Under the pieces are notes generated by a model. The model was not told the DNA's origin. It was given only the letters and a program-made list of their open reading frames with translations, and did no database searches. Shown here one piece after another: positions 31,892-40,797 of a DNA stretch of 64,000 bases (position 1 is the stretch's first letter; each line of letters begins with the position of its first letter). A program made the translations under genes and the position numbers. The DNA comes from Actinomyces oris. GTDB taxonomy: Bacteria > Actinomycetota > Actinomycetes > Actinomycetales > Actinomycetaceae. The DNA is taken from assembly GCF_006546825.1 (NCBI RefSeq), contig NZ_VICC01000005.1, positions 143,504-207,503 on the forward strand. The letters run 5' to 3'.

Positions 31892-34800
31892 CCCCCACCG
31901 GCCCAGACCGGCTCACCCCCCAGGCCCTGGCGGAGGCGCTCAGCATCCACACCCCCACCCAGGAACAGGCGCGAGTCATCGCCCACCGGCTGAGCCCCCT
32001 GCTGGTGGTCGCCGGAGCCGGCTCGGGCAAGACCGCCACCATGGCCCAGCGAGTCGTCTATCTGGTCGCCACCGGGCAGGTCCGCCCCGACCAGATCCTC
32101 GGACTGACCTTCACCCGCAAGGCCACCGCCGAGCTCGACCAGCGCGTCGCCTCCCGCCTGGCCGGCCTCAGTGCGGCCGGTCTGCTCCCGGTCGCCGCAC
32201 CGGAGCACGACAGCGGAGCGGAGGGCACCTCTGACGCCACCGACTTTGGCGAGCCGATGATCGCCACCTACAACTCCTTCGCAGGCTCCCTGGTGCGCGA
32301 CCACGGACTGCGCATCGGCGTGGACCCCGACTCCACCCTCATCACCCAGGCCCGCTCCTGGCAGATCGTCACCTCCCTGCTCGAGGCCCGCACACTCCCG
32401 CTGCCCAACGAGAGCCTCAGCCACAACGCGAGTGCCACCCTGGTCCTGGCCGACTCCCTGAGCCAGAACCTGCTGACCATCGAGGAGGCCGCCAAGGACC
32501 TGGCCGACCTGTCCGAGCAGTTCACCGCCCTGGCCGCCATCAAGGGCTGCAAGACCCTGGTCGGCAAGGCCCCCGCCGTCATGGCCGAGTGGGAGGCCCT
32601 GCTCGACGTCGTCGCCGAGCTGCATGCGCACAAACGTCACCACGGCCTGCTCGACTTCGGTGACCAGATCGCCCTGGCCTGCGCCATCGCCGAGTCCGTC
32701 CCCGAGGCCGCCGGCCAGGTGCGGGCCCAGTACCCCGCGGTCCTGCTCGACGAGTTCCAGGACACCTCGGTGGCCCAGGTCAGGCTCCTGTCGGCCCTCT
32801 TCGCCGACTCCGGGGTGACCGCCGTCGGCGATCCCCACCAGGCGATCTACGGGTGGCGAGGAGCCAGCGCCGCCGCCCTGGACACCTTCCACCAGCGCTT
32901 CAACCCCACCGGCACCGCCCTCCTGGACTCCGGGACCCCACCGGCTGAGGCCACCCCCGTCCTGGAGCTGTCGACCTCCTGGCGCAACGACTCCACCATC
33001 CTGGAGGTCGCCAACGTCGTCTCCGCGCCTCTGCGCTCCGGCGTCGTCGAGGATGGGGACCCGGTGGGCGAGCACCTCACCGTCGCCCCCTTGCAGGCCC
33101 GCCCCGCGGCCTTCGGCCTGGAGTCCGGCGCGGTGTACGGGGCCTTCCTCCAGGACCCCGCCGAGGAGGCCCGCACGGTGGTCTCCTTCCTTGCCGAGCG
33201 CTGGTCGCCCAGTGCCGAGATGGCCGTCCTGTGCCGCACCCGGGCGCAGATGGATCCCATCGCCGCTGAGCTGGAGGAGGCCGGCCTGCCCTACACGATC
33301 ATCGGCCTGGGCGGGATGCTCTACGTCCCCGAGGTCGCCGACGTCCGCGCCCTGCTGACCGCGGCCTCGGACCCGGAGCGCGGGGACCGGGTGGTCAGGC
33401 TCCTGACCAGTTTCGGCATCGGTGCCCGCGACCTGCGGGCCCTGGCGTCGCTGGCCCGCGAGCTCACCCGCCCCTCGACCGAAAGCGGACAGGAGACACC
33501 AGGACCTCACGGCGACCAGGTCGAGACCGACTCCCCACTGCTCAGCGAGGCCCTGGACACCCTGCTGCGATGGCATGAGGACGGCGCGCAGGAGGAGTCC
33601 GCCGGGGCCCGGGACCTGACCGAGGCCGGGCGGGCCGTTGCCTTGCGCACTGCTCGGGCGATCCGACGCATCCGGGAGGCCGTCTCGCTTCCCCTGCCCG
33701 ACCTCGTGGCCCTGGCCGAGCAGGCCCTCGACCTCGATATCGAGATCGCCGCCCGGGTCGGTCACCCGATGGGGCACCGCGCCCTCGACTCCTTCCACGA
33801 GACGGCCCGGGCCTTCTCCGCCGACACCGACGCCCCCACCCTCACCGGCTTCCTGGAATGGCTCGACGCCGCCGAGGAGCACGAGGACGCCATGAGCGCC
33901 CCCGAGGTCGAGCCCTCACCCGGGGCGGTCCAGCTCCTCACCGTCCATGCCGCCAAGGGGCTGGAGTGGGACGTCGTTGCCGTCCCCGGCATGGACGAGC
34001 AGGTCTTCCCCTCCTACACCAGCGCCGTCAAAGACGATCTTCGCGTCGCGGAGACCGGCTGGATGGGCTCCACCTCCACCTTCCCCTTCCCGCTGCGGGC
34101 CGACGCCGGCGACCTGCCCCCCTTCACCGTGGGGGACCTCGATCCGGCTGTCACCGACAAGCCCCTCCTGACCGAGACGATGAGTGCCTACAAGGAGGCC
34201 CTCGGGCGCCAGAGCCTGCGCGAGGAACGCCGCCTGGCCTACGTGGCCTTCACCCGGGCCCGCCACGAGCTCCTCCTGACCGGCTCCCACCTGTCCAAGA
34301 CCGCCTCCAAGCCCCGCCGTCCCTCACGCTTCCTCACCGAGCTCCAGCGGCGCGACCTCCTGTCTCCCTACGCGGAGGGCTGGGTCGACTTCGATGAGTC
34401 CCGCCCCAACCCACTGACCTCCCTGACCCAGGTGGGCACCTGGCCCCCCGACTCCGACGCAGCGCAGCCTCTGGACAGCCAGGCCTCGGAGCCCGGGGGA
34501 GAGGCGACAGCGGTCACCGACCGGCTTGCCGATGTGCGCCGGGCCCGGTACGCGGCCGCCGCCCAGGTCACCGCCGCTATGGGTGGGAGCGAGCCCGTCC
34601 AGGAGGTGCCCGCTCAGGCTCAGCCCGACGACGAGATGGTGCGGCGGTGGCGACTCGAGGCGGGACTCCTCCTGGCCGAGCGCACCCGGGCCCTGTCCAG
34701 CGGCCCCGCCGTCCGCCTGCCCGAGCACCTGGCCGCCACCCGCCTGGACGACCTGCGCGCCGACCGCCACCAGTTCGCACTCGACCTGCGTCGCCCGCTC

Positions 34801-35307
34801 CCACCCGAGCCCCGCGCCGCCGGCCGGCTCGGAACCGTCTTCCACGAGGCCGTCGCCCAGCGCCTGAGCGCACGTGGCACCCTGTTCGGCCTGGGGCAGG
34901 CGGGCGTGCCCGACAGCCTCGGACCCCAGGACCGGGACCGCATCGAGCGCTGGCTGGGCACTGCCGAGAACCTGCCGCTCCTGGAGGACTACGTCCTGGC
35001 CGAGACCGAGACGGACCGGGAGATCACCATCGGCGCCACCACCCTGCGCTGCCGCATGGACGCCGTCTTCCAGCGCTTGGACGGTTCCGGGTGGCTCATC
35101 GTCGACTGGAAGACCGGGCGCCGACAGGTGCCAGTGGACCAGCTCAGCGTCTATGTCCACGCCTGGGCTGCCTCCCAAGGCGTGCCCACCGGGTCGGTAC
35201 GGGCCGCCTACGTCTACGTCGACTACCCCGGAGGACGCGTCGATGAGCTCACTGCCGAGGGCCTGCTCAGCATCGAGCACATTCAGGCGGCCCTGACGGT
35301 GGGGTAG
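31888..35307 (+). CDS. adnB: AdnB-like helicase-nuclease subunit
   Basis: Second AdnAB subunit, 1139 residues. The motor motifs are intact: GAGSGKT (43-49), LTFTRKATAELDQRV (Ia), LLDEFQDTS (II), VGDPHQAIYGWRGAS (III), LSTSWRND (IV), LTVHAAKGLEWD (V) and RLAYVAFTRARHE (VI). The C-terminal nuclease shows LGTVFHEAVAQR and IVDWKTGRRQVPVDQLSVYVHAW, the RecB catalytic motif III and the QxxxY box. With its canonical DEFQ box it is likely the leading motor, whereas adnA has DDYQ. No iron-staple cysteines are seen here. The start overlaps the adnA stop. It converges with the phosphotransferase-like gene after a 39-bp gap. Confidence 0.9.
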   Translation: MTPTGPDRLTPQALAEALSIHTPTQEQARVIAHRLSPLLVVAGAGSGKTATMAQRVVYLVATGQVRPDQILGLTFTRKATAELDQRVASRLAGLSAAGLLPVAAPEHDSGAEGTSDATDFGEPMIATYNSFAGSLVRDHGLRIGVDPDSTLITQARSWQIVTSLLEARTLPLPNESLSHNASATLVLADSLSQNLLTIEEAAKDLADLSEQFTALAAIKGCKTLVGKAPAVMAEWEALLDVVAELHAHKRHHGLLDFGDQIALACAIAESVPEAAGQVRAQYPAVLLDEFQDTSVAQVRLLSALFADSGVTAVGDPHQAIYGWRGASAAALDTFHQRFNPTGTALLDSGTPPAEATPVLELSTSWRNDSTILEVANVVSAPLRSGVVEDGDPVGEHLTVAPLQARPAAFGLESGAVYGAFLQDPAEEARTVVSFLAERWSPSAEMAVLCRTRAQMDPIAAELEEAGLPYTIIGLGGMLYVPEVADVRALLTAASDPERGDRVVRLLTSFGIGARDLRALASLARELTRPSTESGQETPGPHGDQVETDSPLLSEALDTLLRWHEDGAQEESAGARDLTEAGRAVALRTARAIRRIREAVSLPLPDLVALAEQALDLDIEIAARVGHPMGHRALDSFHETARAFSADTDAPTLTGFLEWLDAAEEHEDAMSAPEVEPSPGAVQLLTVHAAKGLEWDVVAVPGMDEQVFPSYTSAVKDDLRVAETGWMGSTSTFPFPLRADAGDLPPFTVGDLDPAVTDKPLLTETMSAYKEALGRQSLREERRLAYVAFTRARHELLLTGSHLSKTASKPRRPSRFLTELQRRDLLSPYAEGWVDFDESRPNPLTSLTQVGTWPPDSDAAQPLDSQASEPGGEATAVTDRLADVRRARYAAAAQVTAAMGGSEPVQEVPAQAQPDDEMVRRWRLEAGLLLAERTRALSSGPAVRLPEHLAATRLDDLRADRHQFALDLRRPLPPEPRAAGRLGTVFHEAVAQRLSARGTLFGLGQAGVPDSLGPQDRDRIERWLGTAENLPLLEDYVLAETETDREITIGATTLRCRMDAVFQRLDGSGWLIVDWKTGRRQVPVDQLSVYVHAWAASQGVPTGSVRAAYVYVDYPGGRVDELTAEGLLSIEHIQAALTVG

Positions 35308-35346
35308 GGGCCGCAGTGAGACAAGGGCCGCAGAGCAGCGCGCCTG

Positions 35347-36663
35347 TCAGCTCTCCTCGTCGTCGACGCGCACCATCTCCACCGGATTGGTGATGGCGTC
35401 AGGCTCAGCCGGCTCGCGAACCCCGGGCACCGGTGCCAGCCGGGGCGTGGCCGGCTCCACCAGCGGGGCGTCACCCACCTGGGCGGCCAGATCCTCCAGC
35501 ATCGCCACCGCGTCATTGATGACCGGCTTGTCCCCGGTCCTCACCCCGTGCAGCAGCCAGCGCGCCAGGCTCAGCTCACTGACCAGCTCGGCGCGCTCAC
35601 GCAGGTGGCGGTCAACGCCCTCGGAGCGGGCGATGTCGTAGGCGTCCTCAATGGAGTCCAGGCAGTCCACCGGCGCCGAGGAGTACACCCAGGCCAGGTC
35701 CTCGGCCGGGTCACCCACATGCGCCTGGGACCAGCCCCGCACGGCCACCACCGTGCCACCGGCCACCAGGACGTTCTCCTCGGCGAGGTCGCCGTGGACC
35801 ACGGTGGGGCGGAAGCGCCACAGGGCGGTGTCCTCCAGGGCCTGCTCCCAGCGTCCCAGCAGCGCCGGTGGGGTCCTGCCTGTCGCGGCGGTGTCGTCCA
35901 GCAGGCTCAGCCAGCGCCGACGCACCTCCTCGGCGTCGTAGACCGGCATACCGGCCTCGGAGATCACCGTCATGGACAGCTCGTGGATCTCACCGAGCGC
36001 CTTGCCCAGGCCCGCCGACATCCCCGGTCCCGGCCGGAGCGTCTCCACCGGGATCGGCTTGCCCTCCACATGGGAGCGGACCTGAATGTGCGCGTCCTTC
36101 TGACGCAGGGACCCGGCGACGCGAGGAACGTCGAAGGAGAGCCGTCCGTCGTCGACGACCCGTCCGATGCGGCGCAGCACCTCGGCCTCAGCCTCCAAGG
36201 AGGCGCCCACGGCGTCGGTGCGGGCCTCATGGACCTCCCAGTGGCGGCCCTGGGTGTCGATGACACCGATGATGTGCCGCTCCGGGGTCTCGGACTGCGG
36301 AAGCGCCAGCCGAGTCGGGTTGAGGCCGGCGACGGCGACGCTCGCCATCGCCGCCAGGGAGAGCGCGGTGTGGTGAGGGCGAGGAGTCTCGGCGGGCTGA
36401 GCCTGTGGAGCCGGCGTGCTGTTGCGGGGCGGCTCGGCCGAGGCACCCGGCAGCGGGGCCACGACCACGGGAGCACGATAGTCCTCGTCGTGCTCGTCGG
36501 ATCGCTGATCGGAGGGCTCAGCCTGTTGCTGGTGGTTGTCCTCATCGCCGGCCTGAGCCTCAGCGTGCTCGACGTCGGAGGTCACCTCATCGGCGAGGCT
36601 GTCGACACCGCCGTCGACATCAGTGGTGCCGGGGGCGTCCGGGGACTGCGGAGGCTGTGACAT
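35347..36663 (-). CDS. Phosphotransferase-fold (APH-like) protein with disordered N-terminus
   Basis: The 438-residue protein has a disordered, acidic then Pro-rich first 95 residues. An aminoglycoside-phosphotransferase/choline-kinase-like fold follows (about 100-400). The catalytic loop VVHGDLAEENVLV (His290, Asp292, Asn297) is intact. The second metal-binding motif, usually IDW or IDF, reads VAVRGWSQAHVGDP: Arg309-Gly310 stand where the Asp is expected. It may therefore be a weak kinase or a pseudokinase. Similar genes lie beside adnAB in other actinobacteria; no substrate is known, and resistance should not be inferred. The start is at ATG 36663, with a TACGGT box 6 nt upstream, rather than 28 codons earlier. 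Confidence 0.75.
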   Translation of the reverse strand: MSQPPQSPDAPGTTDVDGGVDSLADEVTSDVEHAEAQAGDEDNHQQQAEPSDQRSDEHDEDYRAPVVVAPLPGASAEPPRNSTPAPQAQPAETPRPHHTALSLAAMASVAVAGLNPTRLALPQSETPERHIIGVIDTQGRHWEVHEARTDAVGASLEAEAEVLRRIGRVVDDGRLSFDVPRVAGSLRQKDAHIQVRSHVEGKPIPVETLRPGPGMSAGLGKALGEIHELSMTVISEAGMPVYDAEEVRRRWLSLLDDTAATGRTPPALLGRWEQALEDTALWRFRPTVVHGDLAEENVLVAGGTVVAVRGWSQAHVGDPAEDLAWVYSSAPVDCLDSIEDAYDIARSEGVDRHLRERAELVSELSLARWLLHGVRTGDKPVINDAVAMLEDLAAQVGDAPLVEPATPRLAPVPGVREPAEPDAITNPVEMVRVDDEES

Positions 36664-36777
36664 GGTCCAACCGTAGGCGACAGGTCCTATGTCTCGCAGG
36701 ACAGCCGCGCCCGTCCGCTGGCGGCAAACGTCCAGGGACGTGGGCAACGGCTTGAGGAATGTGCCAGAAGGCCGATG

Positions 36778-36786
36778 TTATCCACA
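36778..36786 (+). promoter_or_regulatory. Consensus DnaA box upstream of Tad operon
   Basis: TTATCCACA, a perfect DnaA box, in the 289-bp divergent spacer between the phosphotransferase-like gene and tadA. A weaker TTATCCGTG follows at 36834-36842. There is no AT-rich tract and no dnaA or dnaN nearby, so this is not the origin. Confidence 0.45.
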
Positions 36787-36952
36787 GGTTATGTCGAGGT
36801 GGTGGCCATGTCGTGACCAGGTGCCCTAGAGTTTATCCGTGACAATGGTCACCGACCGGCTGGTGTGTCACGGCTCAGTGCAGAGCCCCGGGTCGGTCCT
36901 CACATCATCCTCAACTCCTCACCCTCATACGACTCCCACGCTGAGAGGCATC

Positions 36953-38203
36953 ATGGACGCTGCCGATCTTCTCCTGACCGAGGTTCGCGAGCTGGTGCGC
37001 GCTCGCGGCATCGACCCTCTCAAGGACGCCTCCGACCTGGAACAGCTCGTCACCCAGGCCGAGGAGGACTATCTGCGTCGCTCCGACGCCGGACTCGTCC
37101 CGCCGCTCATCGACCCCAAGGGGGCGCGTACCCACGTACTCGACTCCATGGCGGGGCTGGGCCCGCTCCAGGGCTACCTCGATGACGAGTCCATTGAGGA
37201 GATCTGGGTCAACGCCCCCGGCCGAGTCTTCGTCGCCCGTTCCGGGCGCCCCGAACTGACCACCACGATCCTGGAGAGTGAGGACCTCGCGGTCCTGGTC
37301 GAACGGATGCTGCGGGCCTCCGGGCGCCGCCTGGACCTGTCCAGCCCCTTCGTCGACGCCCAGCTCGCCGGGGGACAGCGGCTCCACGTCGTCATCCCGC
37401 CCATCACCTCCCAGCACTGGGCCCTCAACATCCGCAAGCACACCTCCCGCGCCTCCCGCACCGCCGACCTCGTGCGCATGGGCTCGCTGACCAGCCAGGT
37501 CGCCGCCTTCCTGGACGCCTCCGTGCAGGCCGGCCTCAATATCCTGGTGTCGGGCGCCACCCAGGCCGGCAAGACCACCATGGTCAGGGCGCTGGCCGGA
37601 GCGATCCCGGGCGCGCAGCGGGTCATCTCCTGCGAGGAGGTCTTCGAGCTCGCCCTGCGCAACCGGGACTGCGTGGCCATGCAGACCCGGCCGCCCAACC
37701 TTGAGGGAGTCGGAGAGATCAGCCTGCGGCGCCTGGTCAAGGAGGCCCTGCGCATGCGCCCCGACCGCCTCCTCATCGGAGAGGTCCGCGAGGCCGAGGC
37801 CCTGGACCTCCTCATCGCCATGAACTCGGGCCTGCCGTCCATGTGCACCATCCATGCCAACTCCGCCAGGGAGGCCATCATCAAGATCTGTACGCTTCCG
37901 CTGCTGGCGGGGGAGAACGTCTCCAGCGACTTCGTGGTCCCCACCGTCGCCAGCGCCATCGACCTGGTCGTCCACCTCGACCTGGATCGCAGCGGGCGCC
38001 GTACGGTGCGAGAGGTCGCGGCCCTGTCCGGCCGGGTGGAGAACGGCATCATCGAGCTCTCCGACGTCTTCCACCGCGACCCCACCGGCAACCTCGTCCG
38101 GGGCGCCGGAGCGCCTGACGCCGCCGAGCGCTTCAATCGGGCCGGTCATGACCTCACCGCCCTGCTCAGCTCCCGCCCCGCAGGCCCCCAGGAGGCCTAC
38201 TGA
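36953..38203 (+). CDS. tadA: Tad pilus assembly ATPase TadA/CpaF
   Basis: Cytoplasmic secretion ATPase that powers assembly of Flp-type pili. The 416-residue protein has the N-terminal helical domain, LGPLQGYLDDESIEEIWVNAPG, Walker A GATQAGKTT, the Asp-box CEEVFEL, the PNLEGVGEISLRRLVKEALRMRPDR segment with Walker B LLIGEVREAEAL, and the His box MCTIHANSAREA. The ATG at 36953 has GAGAGG 6 nt upstream; 38 extra codons upstream look non-coding. It is the first gene of an operon in which genes overlap by 1-4 bp (tadA-tadB-tadC), with a pilin and TadE-like genes following. No CpaE/TadZ or prepilin peptidase gene precedes it. Confidence 0.93.
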   Translation: MDAADLLLTEVRELVRARGIDPLKDASDLEQLVTQAEEDYLRRSDAGLVPPLIDPKGARTHVLDSMAGLGPLQGYLDDESIEEIWVNAPGRVFVARSGRPELTTTILESEDLAVLVERMLRASGRRLDLSSPFVDAQLAGGQRLHVVIPPITSQHWALNIRKHTSRASRTADLVRMGSLTSQVAAFLDASVQAGLNILVSGATQAGKTTMVRALAGAIPGAQRVISCEEVFELALRNRDCVAMQTRPPNLEGVGEISLRRLVKEALRMRPDRLLIGEVREAEALDLLIAMNSGLPSMCTIHANSAREAIIKICTLPLLAGENVSSDFVVPTVASAIDLVVHLDLDRSGRRTVREVAALSGRVENGIIELSDVFHRDPTGNLVRGAGAPDAAERFNRAGHDLTALLSSRPAGPQEAY

Positions 38204-39054
38204 TGGGCGCCGTCGCCGGGCTCCTGGGCGGGGTGGGGCTGCTCCTGATCTGGATGGCCTGCACCTCCGACCCGCCTCAGTGGCGCTCGAGGCGCTCCCG
38301 TCTCCTGGCCGACATCCTGGTCCAGGCCGGCGCCGGCCGCACCAGCCCCGCGATGTTCGTCCTGGGGTCGATCGGGCTGGGGCTGCTGATCGGTCTGGTC
38401 TTCCTGGGAATGTCCCGAGCCTGGCCGGTGGCCGTGGCCTTCACCGCCATCTTCACGGCGATTCCTTTCCTTGTCATCTCCTCACGAGCGCGTAACCGCC
38501 GCACCCGGCTGCGCGAGGTGTGGCCCGAGGCCGTCGACACCCTCGTCTCCGGCGTCCGTGCGGGCATGAGCCTGCCGGAGGCGCTGACCAACCTCGGTGA
38601 GCGCGGCCCGGAGGCAGTCCGCCCCCAGTTCCGGGCCTTCGCCACCGACTACGCCGCCTCGGCCCGCTTCGACAGCTCTCTGGACCGTCTCAAGGCCCGC
38701 TTCGCTGACCCGGTCGCCGACCGGATCGTTGAGGCCCTGCGCCTGGCCCACGAGGTCGGCGGCACTGACCTGGGGACGCTGCTGCGCTCCCTGTCGCAGA
38801 TGCTGCGTGAGGACATGCGCACCCGAGGTGAGCTCGAGGCTCGCCAGTCCTGGACCGTCAACGGCGCCAAGGTCGCGGTCGCCGCCCCGTGGCTGGTTCT
38901 GGCGCTGCTGTCCAGCCGGCCTCAGGCAGCAGCGGCCTACGCCACCGGCGCCGGAGCCGTCATTCTCCTGATCGGAGCCGTTGTCTCGGTCATCGCCTAC
39001 CGGCTCATGCTGCGCCTGGGGCGGCTGCCCGAGGAGGAGAGGACGCTGCGATGA
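38203..39054 (+). CDS. tadB: Tad inner-membrane platform protein TadB
   Basis: A 283-residue type II secretion F-domain protein. A helix at the N-terminus (1-18), two helices near 50-90, then the cytoplasmic four-helix F domain (WPEAVDTLVSGVRAGMSLPEALTNLGERGP; ALRLAHEVGGTDLGTLLRSLSQMLRED), and two C-terminal helices. With TadC it forms the platform on which TadA acts. The start ATG overlaps the tadA stop by one base, and the stop is nested in the tadC start (ATGA). Confidence 0.9.
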   Translation: MGAVAGLLGGVGLLLIWMACTSDPPQWRSRRSRLLADILVQAGAGRTSPAMFVLGSIGLGLLIGLVFLGMSRAWPVAVAFTAIFTAIPFLVISSRARNRRTRLREVWPEAVDTLVSGVRAGMSLPEALTNLGERGPEAVRPQFRAFATDYAASARFDSSLDRLKARFADPVADRIVEALRLAHEVGGTDLGTLLRSLSQMLREDMRTRGELEARQSWTVNGAKVAVAAPWLVLALLSSRPQAAAAYATGAGAVILLIGAVVSVIAYRLMLRLGRLPEEERTLR

Positions 39055-40004
39055 ACCCCATGAACGCGATGCTCACAGGAGGACTCGCCGGGCTGCTGGG
39101 GGCCGTGGGCGTCCTGTGCGTCATCTCGGCCTTCCGCCGACGTCGCCCCACACTCATGGCCCGCCTGGAGCCCTACGTCCACCGCCGTCCCACGACCTCC
39201 GGCCTGCTGGCCGCGCCGGCAGGGCCGACCTCTGACGGGAGCACCGTCGTCGGCCTGCTCATGGCCTCCACCGCACGTGCTCTCAGTCTCGGCAGGCTGA
39301 TGGACACCCTGGGCTCGTCGGCCGACTCGGTCCGGCGGCGCTTGACGCGATCAGGGTCGTCACTGGGGGTCGATCAGTTCCGACTCCAGCAGGTCCTGTG
39401 GTCGACGACGGCGCTCCTGCTCGTCCTGACTGCAGGCGGCCTGGCGGCCCTGGCCCGCTCCGTCAACGTGCCCGCGCTCATCCTCCTGTGCCTCATGGGC
39501 ACAGTGGCCGGGGCCGCTGCCCGCGACTGGTGGCTCAGCCGGGCCGTGGCGAAGCGGCTGTCACGGATCGAGGCGCAGCTGCCCGATGTCGTCGAGCTGC
39601 TGGCCCTGGCGGTGGGGGCCGGTCAGGGCCCGGTGCCGGCCATCGAGCGCATCGTCGCGTTGGGCCGGGGCGACCTCGTCGACGAGCTGAGCAGCACTCT
39701 GACCGACATTCGCTCCGGCACGGTCCTGTCCACAGCCCTGGACCGTATGGAGCGGCGAGTCGGTTCCGTCCACGTCACCCGCCTGTGCGAGGCGATCATC
39801 GTGGCCCTTGAACGCGGCACACCGTTGGCCGAGGTCCTGCGCTCCCAGGCCACCGACGTGCGTGAGGCGGCGCGCCAGGACCTCATGGAGGAGGGTGGAA
39901 GACGGGAGATCGCCCAAATGGTCCCCGTGGTCTTCCTCGTCCTGCCCATCACCGTCGTCTTCGCCCTCTTCCCGGGACTGTTCGTCCTCAGGCTGGGGGT
40001 GTGA
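39051..40004 (+). CDS. tadC: Tad inner-membrane platform protein TadC
   Basis: A 317-residue F-domain membrane protein, partner of TadB. Helices near 10-25, 105-150 and the C-terminus (MVPVVFLVLPITVVFALFPGLFVL) flank the F domain (LPDVVELLALAVGAGQGPVPAIERIV; CEAIIVALERGTPLAEVLRSQATDVREAARQDLMEEGGRREI). The F-domain and the final hydrophobic hairpin are as in TadC/GspF proteins. The ATG at 39051 overlaps the tadB stop by 4 bp. A 93-bp gap then separates it from the pilin gene. Confidence 0.9.
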   Translation: MNPMNAMLTGGLAGLLGAVGVLCVISAFRRRRPTLMARLEPYVHRRPTTSGLLAAPAGPTSDGSTVVGLLMASTARALSLGRLMDTLGSSADSVRRRLTRSGSSLGVDQFRLQQVLWSTTALLLVLTAGGLAALARSVNVPALILLCLMGTVAGAAARDWWLSRAVAKRLSRIEAQLPDVVELLALAVGAGQGPVPAIERIVALGRGDLVDELSSTLTDIRSGTVLSTALDRMERRVGSVHVTRLCEAIIVALERGTPLAEVLRSQATDVREAARQDLMEEGGRREIAQMVPVVFLVLPITVVFALFPGLFVLRLGV

Positions 40005-40097
40005 AGCGCACCCACCACCCTCTCCCCCCTGCACCTGCCGAGCCCAATCAGCCTCCGTCCTCTTGCCCAGAATCCCGACCGACAGCAAGGAGCAGTC

Positions 40098-40328
40098 ATG
40101 AAGCGCCTCCTCCCTCCCACATCCCACCGCCCTGACCCCGGTTCCCGGTCGTGGCGTGCCACCGGTGCGACCCGGATCGATCTGCGCGATGAGCGCGGCG
40201 ACGTCCCCGGCTGGGTCCTGGTGACCCTCATGACCGCGGGGCTTGTCGTGGCTCTGTGGACGGTGGCCGGCAGCACGCTGACCGAGGTCTTCCTCAACGC
40301 CATCGCGAAGGTGACCAGTGCGATCTGA
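40098..40328 (+). CDS. DUF4244 Flp-like pilin subunit
   Basis: A 76-residue protein with a basic N-terminus, then DERGDVPGWVLVTLMTAGLVVALWTVAG, a Gly-terminated leader before a hydrophobic helix as in Flp pilins and the actinobacterial DUF4244 family. Cleavage by a prepilin peptidase after the Gly in DERG is expected. It is likely the major pilin of this Tad system. AAGGAG sits 7 nt before the ATG. Its 3' end overlaps the next gene's GTG start by 11 bp. No prepilin peptidase gene is in the window, so processing must depend on one elsewhere. Confidence 0.85.
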   Translation: MKRLLPPTSHRPDPGSRSWRATGATRIDLRDERGDVPGWVLVTLMTAGLVVALWTVAGSTLTEVFLNAIAKVTSAI

Positions 40329-40791
40329 ACGAGTGCCCCTCCTCGGGGTGCTCCAACGGGCTGGTTGCGCCCTGCCCCGGCCGGCTCGCCCCTGCCCGCG
40401 CGAGCACAACGAGTCGGGCTCGGCCGTCGTCGACTTCGTCATGGTCGGTGCGCTTGTCATCGTCGTGTTCGTGGCGCTCCTCCAGGTGGCCCTGGGGGTC
40501 TACGCCCGGAACGTCCTCACCGACGCCGCGGGCGATGGTGCTCGTCGAGCCGCACTGGTCGGAGGCACGGAGGCCGAGGCGCGCCAGCGGGTGCAGGTCC
40601 TCACCGACGCCGCCCTCAGGCGTGGCTACGTGGACACCGTCACCGTCTCGCGGGTCCCCTCCGGCGACCTGAGGATCGTTGAGGTGACGGTGACAGCGCC
40701 CTTCCCGGTCCTGGGGCTGTTCGGCCCCGGAGGGACACTGCGGGTCACCGGGCACGCCATCGATGAGTCCTCCCTGATCCAGCAGAGGTGA
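40318..40791 (+). CDS. TadE-like pseudopilin
   Basis: A 157-residue protein with a basic leader of about 30 residues, then ESGSAVVDFVMVGALVIVVFVALLQVALGVYARNVLTDAAGDGARRAA, the TadE pattern (Glu/Gly before a helix, then the DAA-GARRAA helix). The extracytoplasmic tail is about 90 residues. It is probably a minor pilin. The GTG start overlaps the preceding gene, which suggests coupled translation, and AAGGTGA lies just before it. Confidence 0.8.
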   Translation: MRSERVPLLGVLQRAGCALPRPARPCPREHNESGSAVVDFVMVGALVIVVFVALLQVALGVYARNVLTDAAGDGARRAALVGGTEAEARQRVQVLTDAALRRGYVDTVTVSRVPSGDLRIVEVTVTAPFPVLGLFGPGGTLRVTGHAIDESSLIQQR

Positions 40792-40797
40792 GCTCGG

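Noticed and set aside
36700..36952. Possible replication origin because of the DnaA box
   Set aside because: One perfect box only, no AT-rich unwinding region and no dnaA/dnaN neighbours.
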